Positions 34,358 through 44,719 of a stretch of DNA of 64,000 nt are shown in pieces. This DNA comes from Anaeromyxobacter diazotrophicus. Lineage in GTDB: Bacteria; Myxococcota; Myxococcia; Myxococcales; Anaeromyxobacteraceae. The notes beneath the pieces are model-generated. The model saw only the letters and a list, made by a program, of their open reading frames with translations. It was not told the origin of the DNA and searched no databases. Numbering within the stretch: position 1 is the stretch's first letter; every line of letters begins with the position of its first letter. Location of the stretch: NCBI RefSeq assembly GCF_013340205.1, contig NZ_BJTG01000004.1, forward strand, positions 1 to 64,000, read 5' to 3'. Both the position numbers and the translations under genes were made by a program.

Positions 34358-36643
34358 GTGAACAACCAGCGTTCCAAGGCGATCCTCCTGTTCGTCCTGG
34401 TGGCCGCCTTCAGCGTGCTGATCTTCGGCGGCGCCAAGATCAACCAGCACAAGCCGCCCATGCCGGCGAAGATCGTCGACGCGCAGGGCCAGGTCGTCTT
34501 CACCTACGACGACCTCATGGCCGGCCAGCGCTTCTACCTGGCCCACGGCGGTCAGCACATCGGCTCGATCTGGGGCCACGGCGCCTACCTCGCGGCCGAC
34601 TGGTCGGCCGACGCGCTCCACCGCACCGGCCTCGTCGCCGCCGGCCTCGCGCACGGGCTCGCGGCGGACGCCGCCCGCGGCTTCCAGCAGGCGGACCTCG
34701 ACGCGCTCGACGCCGGCGAGAAGGGCCGGGTCCAGGCGCTCGTCGCGCAGGAGCTCCGGCAGAACCGGTACGACGCCGCGAGCGACACGCTCGTCCTCTC
34801 CACCGGGCAGGCCGCGGCCGTCCCGTCGCTGGTCGCGTACTACACGCAGCTCTGGCAGGGCGGCTCCGACGCGATGTCGATCCCGCCCGGCGTCGTGAAG
34901 ACCGCCGAGGAGGGCCGGCAGCTCACCGCCTTCTTCTGGTGGACCGCCTGGGCCGCCGGCACGAACCGCCCCGGCGAGACCTACACCTACACCGCGAACT
35001 GGCCGTATGACCCGCTCGTCGGCAACGGCCCGCTCCCGTCGGCGCTGGTGTGGTCGATCGCGTCGGTGCTCCTGCTCATCGCCGGCACCGGGCTCGCCAT
35101 CTACCTCTACATGAAGGGCCGCGAGGGCGACGACGAGAAGCCCGAGTTCGCGAAGTTCTCCGAGCCGAACCCCACCCCCAGCCAGCGCGCCACGCTGCCC
35201 TACTTCCTCGTCGCGCTCGTCCTCTTCATCCTGCAGGCCGCGCTCGGCTCGATGACCGGCCACTACGCCGTCGAGGGCAACAAGGTCTTCGGCGTGGACC
35301 TCACCCACCTCCTGCCGTACGCCGCCAGCCGGACCTGGCACCTGCAGCTCGCCGTCTTCTGGATCGCCACCTGCTGGCTCGCGACCGGCCTCGTCATCGG
35401 CCCGGCGGTGGGCGGCAAGGAGCCGAAGGGCCAGAAGGCGCTCGTGCTGACCCTGCTCGGCGCGCTGGTGGTGGTCGTCCTGGGCGCGCTCTTCGGCACC
35501 TGGGCCGGCATCCAGGGCAAGCTCGGGAACGACTACCTCTTCGGCACGCAGGGCTACGAGTACATCGAGCTCGGCCGCGTCTGGCAGGTGGCGCTCATCG
35601 CCGGGATGCTGCTCTGGCTCGCGCTCGTCTACCGCGCCATCCAGCCGGCCCTGCGGCAGGAGAAGGACGCGGGCGGCCTCACCCACCTGCTCCTCTACGC
35701 CGCGGTCTCCATCCCGCTCTTCTACGCGGTCGGCCTGTTCTACACGCCGGGCAGCCACATCTCGAACGCCGACTACTGGCGCTGGTGGGTGGTGCACCTC
35801 TGGGTGGAGAACTTCTTCGAGGTGTTCGCCACCGTCGCGCTCGCCTTCGTGCTCTCCCGCGTCGGCGCCGTGAAGCAGGCCTCCGCCACCCGCGCCACCT
35901 ACTTCTCGATCATCCTCTACCTGGGCTCGGGCATCATCGGGACCTTCCACCACCTCTACTTCACCGGCTCGCCGCTCTTCATCACCGCGCTCGGCGCGAG
36001 CTTCTCGGCGCTGGAGGTGGTGCCGCTCACGCTGCTCGGCTTCGAGGTCTACCAGACCCTCAAGCTCGCGAAGCTGGGCGGGGACGCCGCGCCCTACAAG
36101 TGGCCGCTCTACTTCTTCACCGCGGTCGCCTTCTGGAACATGGTCGGCGCGGGCGTGTTCGGGTTCCTCATCAACCCGCCCATCGTCCTCTACTACGCGC
36201 AGGGCCTCAACACGACGCCCATCCACTCGCACGGCGCGCTCTTCGGCGTGTACGGCTTCCTCGCCATCGCGCTCATGCTCTTCTCGGTGCGCAACATCGT
36301 GAAGCAGGCCGCCTGGTCCGACACGCTCCTGAAGTACGCGTTCTGGGGCCTCAACCTCGGGCTGGCCGGCATGATGGTGATGTCGCTCATCCCGGCGGGC
36401 TTCTACCAGTTCGCCATCGCCATCAAGCACGGCATCTGGTACGCGCGCAGCCCGGCGGTCACCGGCAGCGACTTCATCCACACCGTGACCTGGCTGCGCG
36501 TCATCCCGGACGTGGTCTTCGACCTGGGCGCCTTCGCCCTGGTCGGCTTCCTCGGGCGGGCCATCGCGGTGGACGTTAGGCTCCGCCGTGCCGAGCGGAA
36601 CGCGACCCCGAGCCAGAGCGCGCCCGGCCGCCGCGCCGCCTAG
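34358..36643 (+). CDS. norB: Quinol-dependent nitric-oxide reductase (qNor)
   Basis: A 761-residue membrane enzyme that reduces 2 NO to N2O with electrons from quinol. The N-terminal extension of about 220 residues (one helix, then a periplasmic cytochrome-c-like fold without a CXXCH) marks the qNor type. Twelve or so further helices follow. Signatures are WRWWVVHLWVENFFEVFA, GTFHHLYFTGSP and NTTPIHSHGALFGVYG, which carry the heme b, heme b3 and FeB histidines. The start is the GTG at 34358 with AAAGGA about 8 bases upstream; the sigma54 promoter at 34277 excludes longer readings. Its product N2O is the substrate of the nos operon just upstream. Confidence 0.95.
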   Translation: MNNQRSKAILLFVLVAAFSVLIFGGAKINQHKPPMPAKIVDAQGQVVFTYDDLMAGQRFYLAHGGQHIGSIWGHGAYLAADWSADALHRTGLVAAGLAHGLAADAARGFQQADLDALDAGEKGRVQALVAQELRQNRYDAASDTLVLSTGQAAAVPSLVAYYTQLWQGGSDAMSIPPGVVKTAEEGRQLTAFFWWTAWAAGTNRPGETYTYTANWPYDPLVGNGPLPSALVWSIASVLLLIAGTGLAIYLYMKGREGDDEKPEFAKFSEPNPTPSQRATLPYFLVALVLFILQAALGSMTGHYAVEGNKVFGVDLTHLLPYAASRTWHLQLAVFWIATCWLATGLVIGPAVGGKEPKGQKALVLTLLGALVVVVLGALFGTWAGIQGKLGNDYLFGTQGYEYIELGRVWQVALIAGMLLWLALVYRAIQPALRQEKDAGGLTHLLLYAAVSIPLFYAVGLFYTPGSHISNADYWRWWVVHLWVENFFEVFATVALAFVLSRVGAVKQASATRATYFSIILYLGSGIIGTFHHLYFTGSPLFITALGASFSALEVVPLTLLGFEVYQTLKLAKLGGDAAPYKWPLYFFTAVAFWNMVGAGVFGFLINPPIVLYYAQGLNTTPIHSHGALFGVYGFLAIALMLFSVRNIVKQAAWSDTLLKYAFWGLNLGLAGMMVMSLIPAGFYQFAIAIKHGIWYARSPAVTGSDFIHTVTWLRVIPDVVFDLGAFALVGFLGRAIAVDVRLRRAERNATPSQSAPGRRAA

Positions 36644-36667
36644 CACCCGAGCCGAAAGGAGTCCCAC

Positions 36668-38299
36668 GTGACGCACCCGCGCACGCTGGCCCTCCTCGCG
36701 GTCCTGACCCTCGCCCCCGCCGCCGCCCTGGCGGCGGGGGGCGAGGCGCGCCCGAAGAAGGCCGCCCCGGCGAAGCCCGCCGCGGCGGCCGTCGCCGTTC
36801 CGGCGCGCTCGCAGGGCTGCGTGGAGTGCCATCAGACGTCCAGCCCCGCCCTCGTGACGCAGTGGCACGACAGCACGCACGCCCGGAAGGGCGTCGCCTG
36901 CCTCGACTGCCACCAGCGCCAGGCCGGCGCCGCCGACGCGTTCCAGCACGGCGACGCGCTCATCGCCACCGTCGTGACGCCGCGCGACTGCGGCCGCTGC
37001 CACCAGAAGGAGGCGGAGGAGTTCGGCCGGAGCCACCACGCCAAGGCCGGCAACATCCTCGCCTCGCTCGACAACTACGTGGCGGAGACGGTGGAGGGCG
37101 CGCGCGTCCCGTTCAACCCCCACGGCACCACCCCCGGCTCCTCGCCGATCATGGTGAACGGGATGGCCAGCGCCGAGTCGGGCTGCCAGCAGTGCCACGG
37201 CACCAAGGTGGCGCTCCGGGCGAAGGACGGGGGGAAGCCCATCACGGTCGACGACCTGAAGCCGGGCGCCGACGGCAGGCCCACCGACCAGGCGGCGCTG
37301 GCGCGCGTGGCGCGCGACGCCGACGGCAAGCCCGCGCTGGTCGAGGCGACCTGGCCCAACACCGGGATCGGCCGCATCAACCTGGACGGCTCGCTCGGCT
37401 CCTGCTCCGCCTGCCACAGCCGGCACGACTTCGCGCCCCGCCGCGCCCGCCAGCCGGAGAACTGCGGGAAGTGCCACCTCGGCCCGGACCACCCGCAGAA
37501 GGAGATCTACGAAGAGTCGAAGCACGGCATCGCCTACCGCGACCAGCGCGACAAGATGAACCTGGACGCGAAGAAGTGGGTGCTGGGCGAGGACTACGCC
37601 GCGGCGCCGACCTGCGCCTCGTGCCACATGTCCGCCAACGCGAACGGCGGGAAGGTGACGCACGACCCCGGCGAGCGCCTCTCCTGGACGAACCGCCCCC
37701 CCATCTCGCTCCGCATGGACACCGACGCCCAGCACCGGGTGGTCACCGAGCAGGACCCCGCCAAGCGCCAGGCGCTGGTGGCCGACACCGCCGCGCAGAA
37801 ACGCGACCGGATGAAGGGGGCCTGCACCACCTGCCACGCCTCGTCCTACGTCGACGCCTTCTACAAGCAGTACGACGACTTCCAGGCCCTCTACGCCGAG
37901 AAGTTCGCGAAGCCCGGGCAGGAGCTCATGAAGGCGCTCCACGACAACGGGCTGCTCACCAAGATCGACTTCGACGAGAAGCTCGAGTGGGACTGGTTCT
38001 ACCTCTGGCACCACGAGGGCCGGCGCGCGCGGATGGGCGTCAGCATGAACGCCCCCGACTACGCGCACTGGCACGGGATGTACGAGGTGGCGGAGGACTT
38101 CTACCAGAAGATCGTACCCGAGGCGCGCGCCCTCATCGACGAGGCGGCCCGGCACGGGAAGGCGGCGCAGGCGAAGGCCGCCGGCGCCGTGCTCGACGCC
38201 ATCCTCGCCCGCCCGGAGCACGCCTGGTACCTCGAGCAGCGGGCGCAGAACCCGCCGGTGCAGGGCGAGTCCGTTCGCCCGCCGGCGCGGGCGAACTGA
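36668..38299 (+). CDS. Octaheme cytochrome c of the hydroxylamine-oxidoreductase family
   Basis: A 543-residue periplasmic cytochrome with a cleavable signal (LALLAVLTLAPAAALAA). It has eight CXXCH sites: CVECH, CLDCH, CGRCH, CQQCH, CSACH, CGKCH, CASCH and CTTCH. The stretch EIYEESKHGIAY and the tail segment WFYLWHHEGRRARMGVSMNA are typical of the HAO/octaheme family. Members either oxidise hydroxylamine or, in epsilonproteobacteria, reduce nitrite. The tyrosine that crosslinks to the active heme in true oxidases should be checked near DYAHWHG. Only 24 bp separate it from norB, so it shares that sigma54 transcript. GTG start with AAAGGAGT upstream. Confidence 0.88.
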   Translation: MTHPRTLALLAVLTLAPAAALAAGGEARPKKAAPAKPAAAAVAVPARSQGCVECHQTSSPALVTQWHDSTHARKGVACLDCHQRQAGAADAFQHGDALIATVVTPRDCGRCHQKEAEEFGRSHHAKAGNILASLDNYVAETVEGARVPFNPHGTTPGSSPIMVNGMASAESGCQQCHGTKVALRAKDGGKPITVDDLKPGADGRPTDQAALARVARDADGKPALVEATWPNTGIGRINLDGSLGSCSACHSRHDFAPRRARQPENCGKCHLGPDHPQKEIYEESKHGIAYRDQRDKMNLDAKKWVLGEDYAAAPTCASCHMSANANGGKVTHDPGERLSWTNRPPISLRMDTDAQHRVVTEQDPAKRQALVADTAAQKRDRMKGACTTCHASSYVDAFYKQYDDFQALYAEKFAKPGQELMKALHDNGLLTKIDFDEKLEWDWFYLWHHEGRRARMGVSMNAPDYAHWHGMYEVAEDFYQKIVPEARALIDEAARHGKAAQAKAAGAVLDAILARPEHAWYLEQRAQNPPVQGESVRPPARAN

Positions 38300-38306
38300 G
38301 GAGCGC

Positions 38307-40091
38307 TCACACCTCCAGCCCGACCGCCCGCATGAGCGCGAGCGCGTTCGACCTCGTCACCACCCCCGGCCGCAGGCGGTAGTCGAACACCACCTCGCCG
38401 CCGTGCACCTCGTCCTCGAAGTGGGCGTTCGCCGCCTCGCCGAGCGCGGTGGCGGCCTCGGAGAGCGCCAGGTCGTGGGTGGTCACGAGGCCCACCGCGC
38501 CGCGGGCGAGGAGGGTGCGCAGCACCGCCTCGGCGCCGATGCGGCGGTCGCGCGAGTTGGTCCCGGCGAGCAGCTCGTCGAGCAGGAACAGGAGCGGCGG
38601 CGTCCCGGCGGCGAGGTCGAGCAGCGCCCGCAGGCGCGTGATCTCGGCGTAGAAGCGCGAGCGCCCCTCGGCCAGCGAGTCCTGGATGCGCAGCGTGGCG
38701 CCGGCCTGCAGCGGGGTGAGCGCGAGCCGCCGCGCCCGCACCGGCGCGCCCGCCAGCGCCAGCGCGGTGTTCACGCCCACGGTGCGGAGGAGCGTGCTCT
38801 TCCCGGACATGTTGGAGCCGGACACGATGAGCAGGCGCGCGCCCGCGCCGAGCCGGACGTCGTTGCGGACCGCGCGCCCCTCGTGGAGGAGCGGGTGGGC
38901 GAGGCCCTCCGCCTCGAAGCGCGCGCCGCCGGCCGGCTCGAGGAGCTCCGGGTACGGGTCGCCCGGGTGCAGGAAGGCGTGGGCGCCGAGCGCGGAGAGC
39001 GCCTCGAGCTCGGCCGCGGCCCCGAGCCAGGCGCGCACCTGCCGCCCGTGCGCCGCGCGCCAGCGCTCGACGGCGAGCGCCGCCTGGAGCCGCCACAGGA
39101 GCAGGAACGCGACCGGGGCGAAGACCTGGTTGTCCGCCCAGCCGCCGCGGTCGACGATCCGCCCGAGCTGCCGGATGCGAGCCGAGGCCGCCTCGCGCCC
39201 GGTCCCGAGGGCGGCGCCCAGGTCGCGCAGCCGGGCATCCTCGAGCGGCTCGCGCTCCAGCCGCGCCAGGAGGTCGGCGAGCAGGAGCAGCTCCGCGCCG
39301 GGCCGCTCGACGCCGCCGAGGATCTCCGCCAGGGTCCCCTGCGCGGCGCGCAGCGCCAGCCACTCCACCGCCGCGACGCCCACCACCGCCAGGCCCGGCA
39401 CCGCCCCCGCGAACCAGCCCACCAGCGCCGCCAGCGCGACCCCGCCGGCGAGGAGCGCGGGCAGGGCGAGCCAGCCGGGCAGGGCGCGCGGCAGCTCGGC
39501 CCAGGCGGCGAGCCGGTCCGGGTGGAGCTCGGCGCGGGCGTCGCCGCCCAGCACCGCCAGGTCCTCGCGCAGGTCGAGCCGGGGCGCGAGGTCGGCAGCC
39601 GCCCCCTGGCGCGCGCGCACCTGGGCGACCGGGGCCGGCGCGAGGAGCCAGCGCGCGAGCAGGTCGGCGCCGGGGCGCGTCCGCGCGGTGCAGAGGAGCT
39701 CGAAGACCGAGCCCCGGCCGAAGAGGTCGAGGTCCTTCGCGTAGGGGTGGTCGTCCGCCGCGTACCGCTCGCCGCCGTCGCCGCGGCCGGCCCACGAGCC
39801 GTCGAGCCGCGCCAGCCCCTCCTGGTGGAAGGCGACCGCCCGGCGGGCGCGGGTGAGCCGGCGCAGCGTGCGGTCGTGCCATACGACGAGCGCGAGGAAG
39901 AGCGCGCCGGGCGCGAGGAGCCACCAGGCCGAGAGCCGGTGGAGCGCGAGCGAGAGGACCGCCACCGCCGTCAGCGCCGCGAAGCCGAGGAGCCGCAGGA
40001 AGGCGATGCGCGCGTCGCGCCGCTCCCACGCCGCCACGGCGCCGCGCCGCGCGCCGAGCCGCGCCTCGAGGATCGCCCGGGGATCGTGCAT
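38307..40091 (-). CDS. Membrane-anchored MutS-family ATPase
   Basis: A 594-residue protein with the MutS ATPase core at the C-terminus: Walker A SGSNMSGKST (about 426-435), LLFLLDELLAGTNSRDR (Walker B) and VGLVTTHDLALSE. The N-terminal half lacks the mismatch-recognition domain. It has hydrophobic helices near residues 31-50, 53-70 and 205-250. Such MutS-related membrane proteins are widespread but have no settled role; classical mismatch repair is unlikely. Start ATG at 40089-40091. It converges with the octaheme gene with only 7 bp between stops. Confidence 0.88.
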   Translation of the reverse strand: MHDPRAILEARLGARRGAVAAWERRDARIAFLRLLGFAALTAVAVLSLALHRLSAWWLLAPGALFLALVVWHDRTLRRLTRARRAVAFHQEGLARLDGSWAGRGDGGERYAADDHPYAKDLDLFGRGSVFELLCTARTRPGADLLARWLLAPAPVAQVRARQGAAADLAPRLDLREDLAVLGGDARAELHPDRLAAWAELPRALPGWLALPALLAGGVALAALVGWFAGAVPGLAVVGVAAVEWLALRAAQGTLAEILGGVERPGAELLLLADLLARLEREPLEDARLRDLGAALGTGREAASARIRQLGRIVDRGGWADNQVFAPVAFLLLWRLQAALAVERWRAAHGRQVRAWLGAAAELEALSALGAHAFLHPGDPYPELLEPAGGARFEAEGLAHPLLHEGRAVRNDVRLGAGARLLIVSGSNMSGKSTLLRTVGVNTALALAGAPVRARRLALTPLQAGATLRIQDSLAEGRSRFYAEITRLRALLDLAAGTPPLLFLLDELLAGTNSRDRRIGAEAVLRTLLARGAVGLVTTHDLALSEAATALGEAANAHFEDEVHGGEVVFDYRLRPGVVTRSNALALMRAVGLEV

Positions 40092-40158
40092 GGCGCGACA
40101 GGGTAACCCGCGACCGGGCGCGGCGGCTGCGCTAAGTAGGTGGCCCGAGGAGAAGCCC

Positions 40159-41654
<1,496 letters not shown>

Positions 41655-41658
<4 letters not shown>

Positions 41659-42641
41659 GGAGGGGAGGCGCGCGTCGCGAGGAGCCCGCTGGCGCTCGAG
41701 GGCCCCTCCGCCTGGGAGTCTCGGCCTGCCTGCTCGGGCAGAACGTGCGCTACGACGGCGGGCACAAGCGGAACGACTTCCTCACCGGGCTCCTCGCGCG
41801 CTTCGTCGAGTTCGTGCCGGTGTGCCCCGAGGTGGAGCTCGGGCTCGGCACGCCGCGCGAGGCGATCCGGCTCGTGCGCGACGGAGGCCTGGTGCGGCTC
41901 GTGGGTCGCGCGACCGGCGCCGACCACACCGCCGCCATGCGGCGGCTGGCGGAGCGGCGCGTGGCCGAGCTCGCCCGCCTGGACCTCGACGGCTACGTCC
42001 TCAAGAAGGACTCGCCGTCCTGTGGAATGGAGCGGGTCAAGGTGTACGGCGGCGCGGTGGCGACGAAGGACGGCCGCGGCGCCTTCGCCGCCGTGCTGCT
42101 CGACCGGTTGCCGCTCCTGCCGGTGGAGGAGGAGGGTCGCCTCCAGGATCTGCCGCTGCGCGAGGCCTTCGTCGAGCGCCTCTTCGCCTACCGGCGGCTC
42201 AAGGCCCTCTTCGCCGGCCGCTGGGCGCTGGGCGAGCTGGTGGCCTTCCACGCGGCCGAGAAGCTCCTCCTGCTAGCCCACGAGCCGGCGGCGTACCAGC
42301 AGCTCGGGCGGCTCGTCGCGGGCGCGAAGGGGATCCCGCGCGCCGAGCTCGCCCGCCGCTACGGCGAGCGCTACCTCCGCGCGCTCGCGAAGCCGGCCAC
42401 CCGCGGCCGCCACGTCAACGTGCTGCAGCACATGGCGGGCTACCTGAAGGACCTGGCCGCCCCCGGCGAGCGGCAGGAGCTGCAGGAGGCCATCGCCGAC
42501 TATCGCCAGGGCCTGGTGCCGCTCGTCGTCCCGGTGACGCTCCTCCGCCACCACGTCCGGCGGCACGGGATCGCGTACCTCGCCGGGCAGCGCTACCTCG
42601 AGCCCCACCCCAAGGAGCTCATGCTGCGGAACCACGCCTGA
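41655..42641 (+). CDS. DUF523-DUF1722 (YbgA-like) protein
   Basis: A 328-residue protein. The N-terminal DUF523 part has the cysteine motif VSACLLGQNVRYDGGHKRN and DSPSCGMERVKVY. The C-terminal YbgA/DUF1722 part runs from about 185 (FVERLFAYRRLKALFAG). The fusion is common in bacteria; E. coli ybgA lies beside its photolyase gene, and here a photolyase gene is also close by. The exact function is unknown. The start is the GTG at 41655 that overlaps the previous stop (GTGA). Confidence 0.88.
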
Positions 42642-42649
42642 GGGTGGCG

Positions 42650-43135
42650 CTACCGCGCGCTCGCCTTCACGTAGCGCAGCCCCGCGGCGGTGGTGAGCGG
42701 CTGGCCGTCGCCGAGGATCCCGGCGTCGACCACGTTCCCCACCACGAGGACGTGGTCGCCCGACTCGTAGATCGCCGCCACCTCGCAGTCGAGGTACGAC
42801 AGCGCGTCCTTCAGGATGGCCGCGCCGGAGTCGCCCTCGCGGGTCGCCACCGCGTCGAGCTTGTCCTCCTCCGCCATCGCCTGGCGAGAGAAGTGGGCGG
42901 CCAGGCGCTGCTGGCCCTCGCGCAGCACGTTCACGGCGAAGTTCTTCGTGCTGCGCAGGAAGTCCACGCTGTAGTGGTGGCGGTCGGCCGCGAACACGAC
43001 CTGCGGCGGGTCGAACGAGGCCGGCGCCACCCAGGAGACGGTGAGGGCGTTCTCCGCGCCGCCGCGCCCCACCGTCACCACCGTCACCGGCAGCGGGAAC
43101 TTCTGCAGCACCTGCGTGAAGGCGTTCTTGTCCAT
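42650..43135 (-). CDS. Flavin reductase-like FMN-binding protein
   Basis: A 161-residue protein of the flavin reductase/FMN-binding split-barrel family: FPLPVTVVTVGRGGAENALT at the start, VSWVAPASFDPPQVVFAA, FAVNVLREGQ, and a closing GDGQPLTTAAGLRYV. It may supply reduced flavin or act as a small oxidoreductase. It follows the photolyase gene in the same direction after 75 bp. The start ATG at 43133-43135 has an AGGGACC stretch upstream. Confidence 0.88.
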   Translation of the reverse strand: MDKNAFTQVLQKFPLPVTVVTVGRGGAENALTVSWVAPASFDPPQVVFAADRHHYSVDFLRSTKNFAVNVLREGQQRLAAHFSRQAMAEEDKLDAVATREGDSGAAILKDALSYLDCEVAAIYESGDHVLVVGNVVDAGILGDGQPLTTAAGLRYVKASAR

Positions 43136-43210
43136 GAGGGACCTTTCGCCTCGCTGGGACGCTCCGTCAACGCCGGGCGCCGAGGACGCCCCCTCCGAGA
43201 CGGACCGGGA

Positions 43211-44719
43211 TCAACCCCGGGGCTCGGGGCCCGCCCTCGGCTCGGCCGGGGCCCGGTCCTCGCCCCAGCGCGCGAGGTACCGCGCGAGCCGCAGCTTGCG
43301 CGCCGTGTTCGCGCTCGTCATGTAGCGCACCGTCCCGAAGACGGGCCGCTCCGGGCCCCACGGCCGGTCGTAGCGGCCGAAGCACCACAGGATGCCCGCG
43401 TACGAGCACGGGTCGCGGCCGTCGAGCGCCCAGCGGTCGTTCAGCGCCACGGCCGTCTCGAGCGCCTCCTCCGGCGAGCGGGACCACTCGAGGATCTTCT
43501 TTCCCCACAGCATGCGCAGGTAGCCGTGGATGCGCCCCTCGCCGCGGAGCTGGCGCTGGGCGGCGTTCCAGAGCGGGTCGCCGGTGCGCGCCTCCTCCAG
43601 CGCGGCCCGGCCGTACACGGCCGGCCGCGGGTCGGCGGCGTGCTTCGCGAGCGTCGCGCGCGCCCAGCCCGGCAAGGAGCCGTACGCCGCGTGGTCCTCG
43701 CGCTTCGCGGCCATGTTGAAGCCGAGCTCGCGCCAGGTGACGAGCTGGTCGAGGAAAGCCTCGGCCGAGGGGCTCGTCCCCCACCACCCCTCCCGCTGGC
43801 CCCGGGGGCGCGCGCCGAGCCGCGCGGGGGTCCATCGCTCCGCCTCGGCGACGGCGCGGAAGACCTCGTGGGCCGAGAGGTGCCCGAAGTGGAGCCACGG
43901 CGAGAGGCCGCTGCCGGCGTCGAGGTCCGGGTGGTTGCGATCCCGGGCGTAGCGCGCGAGCCGCTCCTCGACGAACCGGCGCAGGGCGGCCCTCGCCGCG
44001 CGGGTCCCGCCGGGGATGGGCGAGGGTGGCACCGCGTGGTCGATGGGGAGCCGCGCCAAGTGGGCGGCGTCGCCGGCGAGGAGCGCCGGGGTCGCCGCGG
44101 GCCAGCGGCGGAGGAGCTCGGGCGGGAGCGGCGGCGCCTCCGGCAGCGGCTGGCCGCGGAAGGGGTGGGGGGAGGGGGAGGCGGTGAGGTGCTCCGGCAG
44201 CTCGGACTGCAGGAAGCGGCGGAACGCGTGGGCGGTGGGGAAGACGCGCGTCGCCGCCGCCACCGGGAGGAGCCCGTTCCCGTCCACCGCCTCCAGGCGT
44301 ACCGCGAGCCTCGCCCCGGCGGCGGCGAGCATGCGCGGGAGGAAGAAGGTGGGGAAGTCGTCGGTGACGACCGCGCAGGCCTCCGCCGCGAGCGCCTCGA
44401 GGAGCCCCCGGCCGTCGCCCGCGCGCGCCTCGACGTAGGGGTGGTAGACGACGCGAGCGCGGGCGAAGGCGGCGGCCTGCTCGGCCATCCCCTGCAGGAC
44501 GAAGCGGTGCAGCCGGTCGCTCGCGTGCGGGTACCCGGCCCGGAGCGCCTCCAGCACGACGAGCGGCCGCGCGAGCTCGCGCGCGAGCCCGATCGCCCGG
44601 TCGAGCGCGAAAGAGTGCGAGGCGCGCCGCGCGGCGACCATCCAGTACACCACGTACCGACCGTCCGGCCGGAGCGGGGCGGCGTTCAGGGCGCGGAGGC
44701 GCGCGGTGGGCACCTTCAC
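43211..44719 (-). CDS. phr: Class II CPD photolyase
   Basis: Blue-light DNA repair enzyme using FAD. The 502 residues show the class II pattern: YWMVAARRASHSFALDRAI near the start, WRELGFNMA, GRIHGYLRMLWGKKILEWS, and WCFGRYDRPWGPERPVFG near the C-terminus. The start GTG at 44717-44719 overlaps the stop of the upstream SDR gene (GTGA), so the two are coupled. Class II enzymes are known in several bacteria, including myxobacteria. Confidence 0.94.
   Translation of the reverse strand: MKVPTARLRALNAAPLRPDGRYVVYWMVAARRASHSFALDRAIGLARELARPLVVLEALRAGYPHASDRLHRFVLQGMAEQAAAFARARVVYHPYVEARAGDGRGLLEALAAEACAVVTDDFPTFFLPRMLAAAGARLAVRLEAVDGNGLLPVAAATRVFPTAHAFRRFLQSELPEHLTASPSPHPFRGQPLPEAPPLPPELLRRWPAATPALLAGDAAHLARLPIDHAVPPSPIPGGTRAARAALRRFVEERLARYARDRNHPDLDAGSGLSPWLHFGHLSAHEVFRAVAEAERWTPARLGARPRGQREGWWGTSPSAEAFLDQLVTWRELGFNMAAKREDHAAYGSLPGWARATLAKHAADPRPAVYGRAALEEARTGDPLWNAAQRQLRGEGRIHGYLRMLWGKKILEWSRSPEEALETAVALNDRWALDGRDPCSYAGILWCFGRYDRPWGPERPVFGTVRYMTSANTARKLRLARYLARWGEDRAPAEPRAGPEPRG

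Noticed and set aside
33311-38221. 1636-codon minus-strand open frame
   Set aside because: Its translation is low-complexity and antisense to norB and the octaheme gene, whose domains are clear. Long antisense frames are expected at this GC content.
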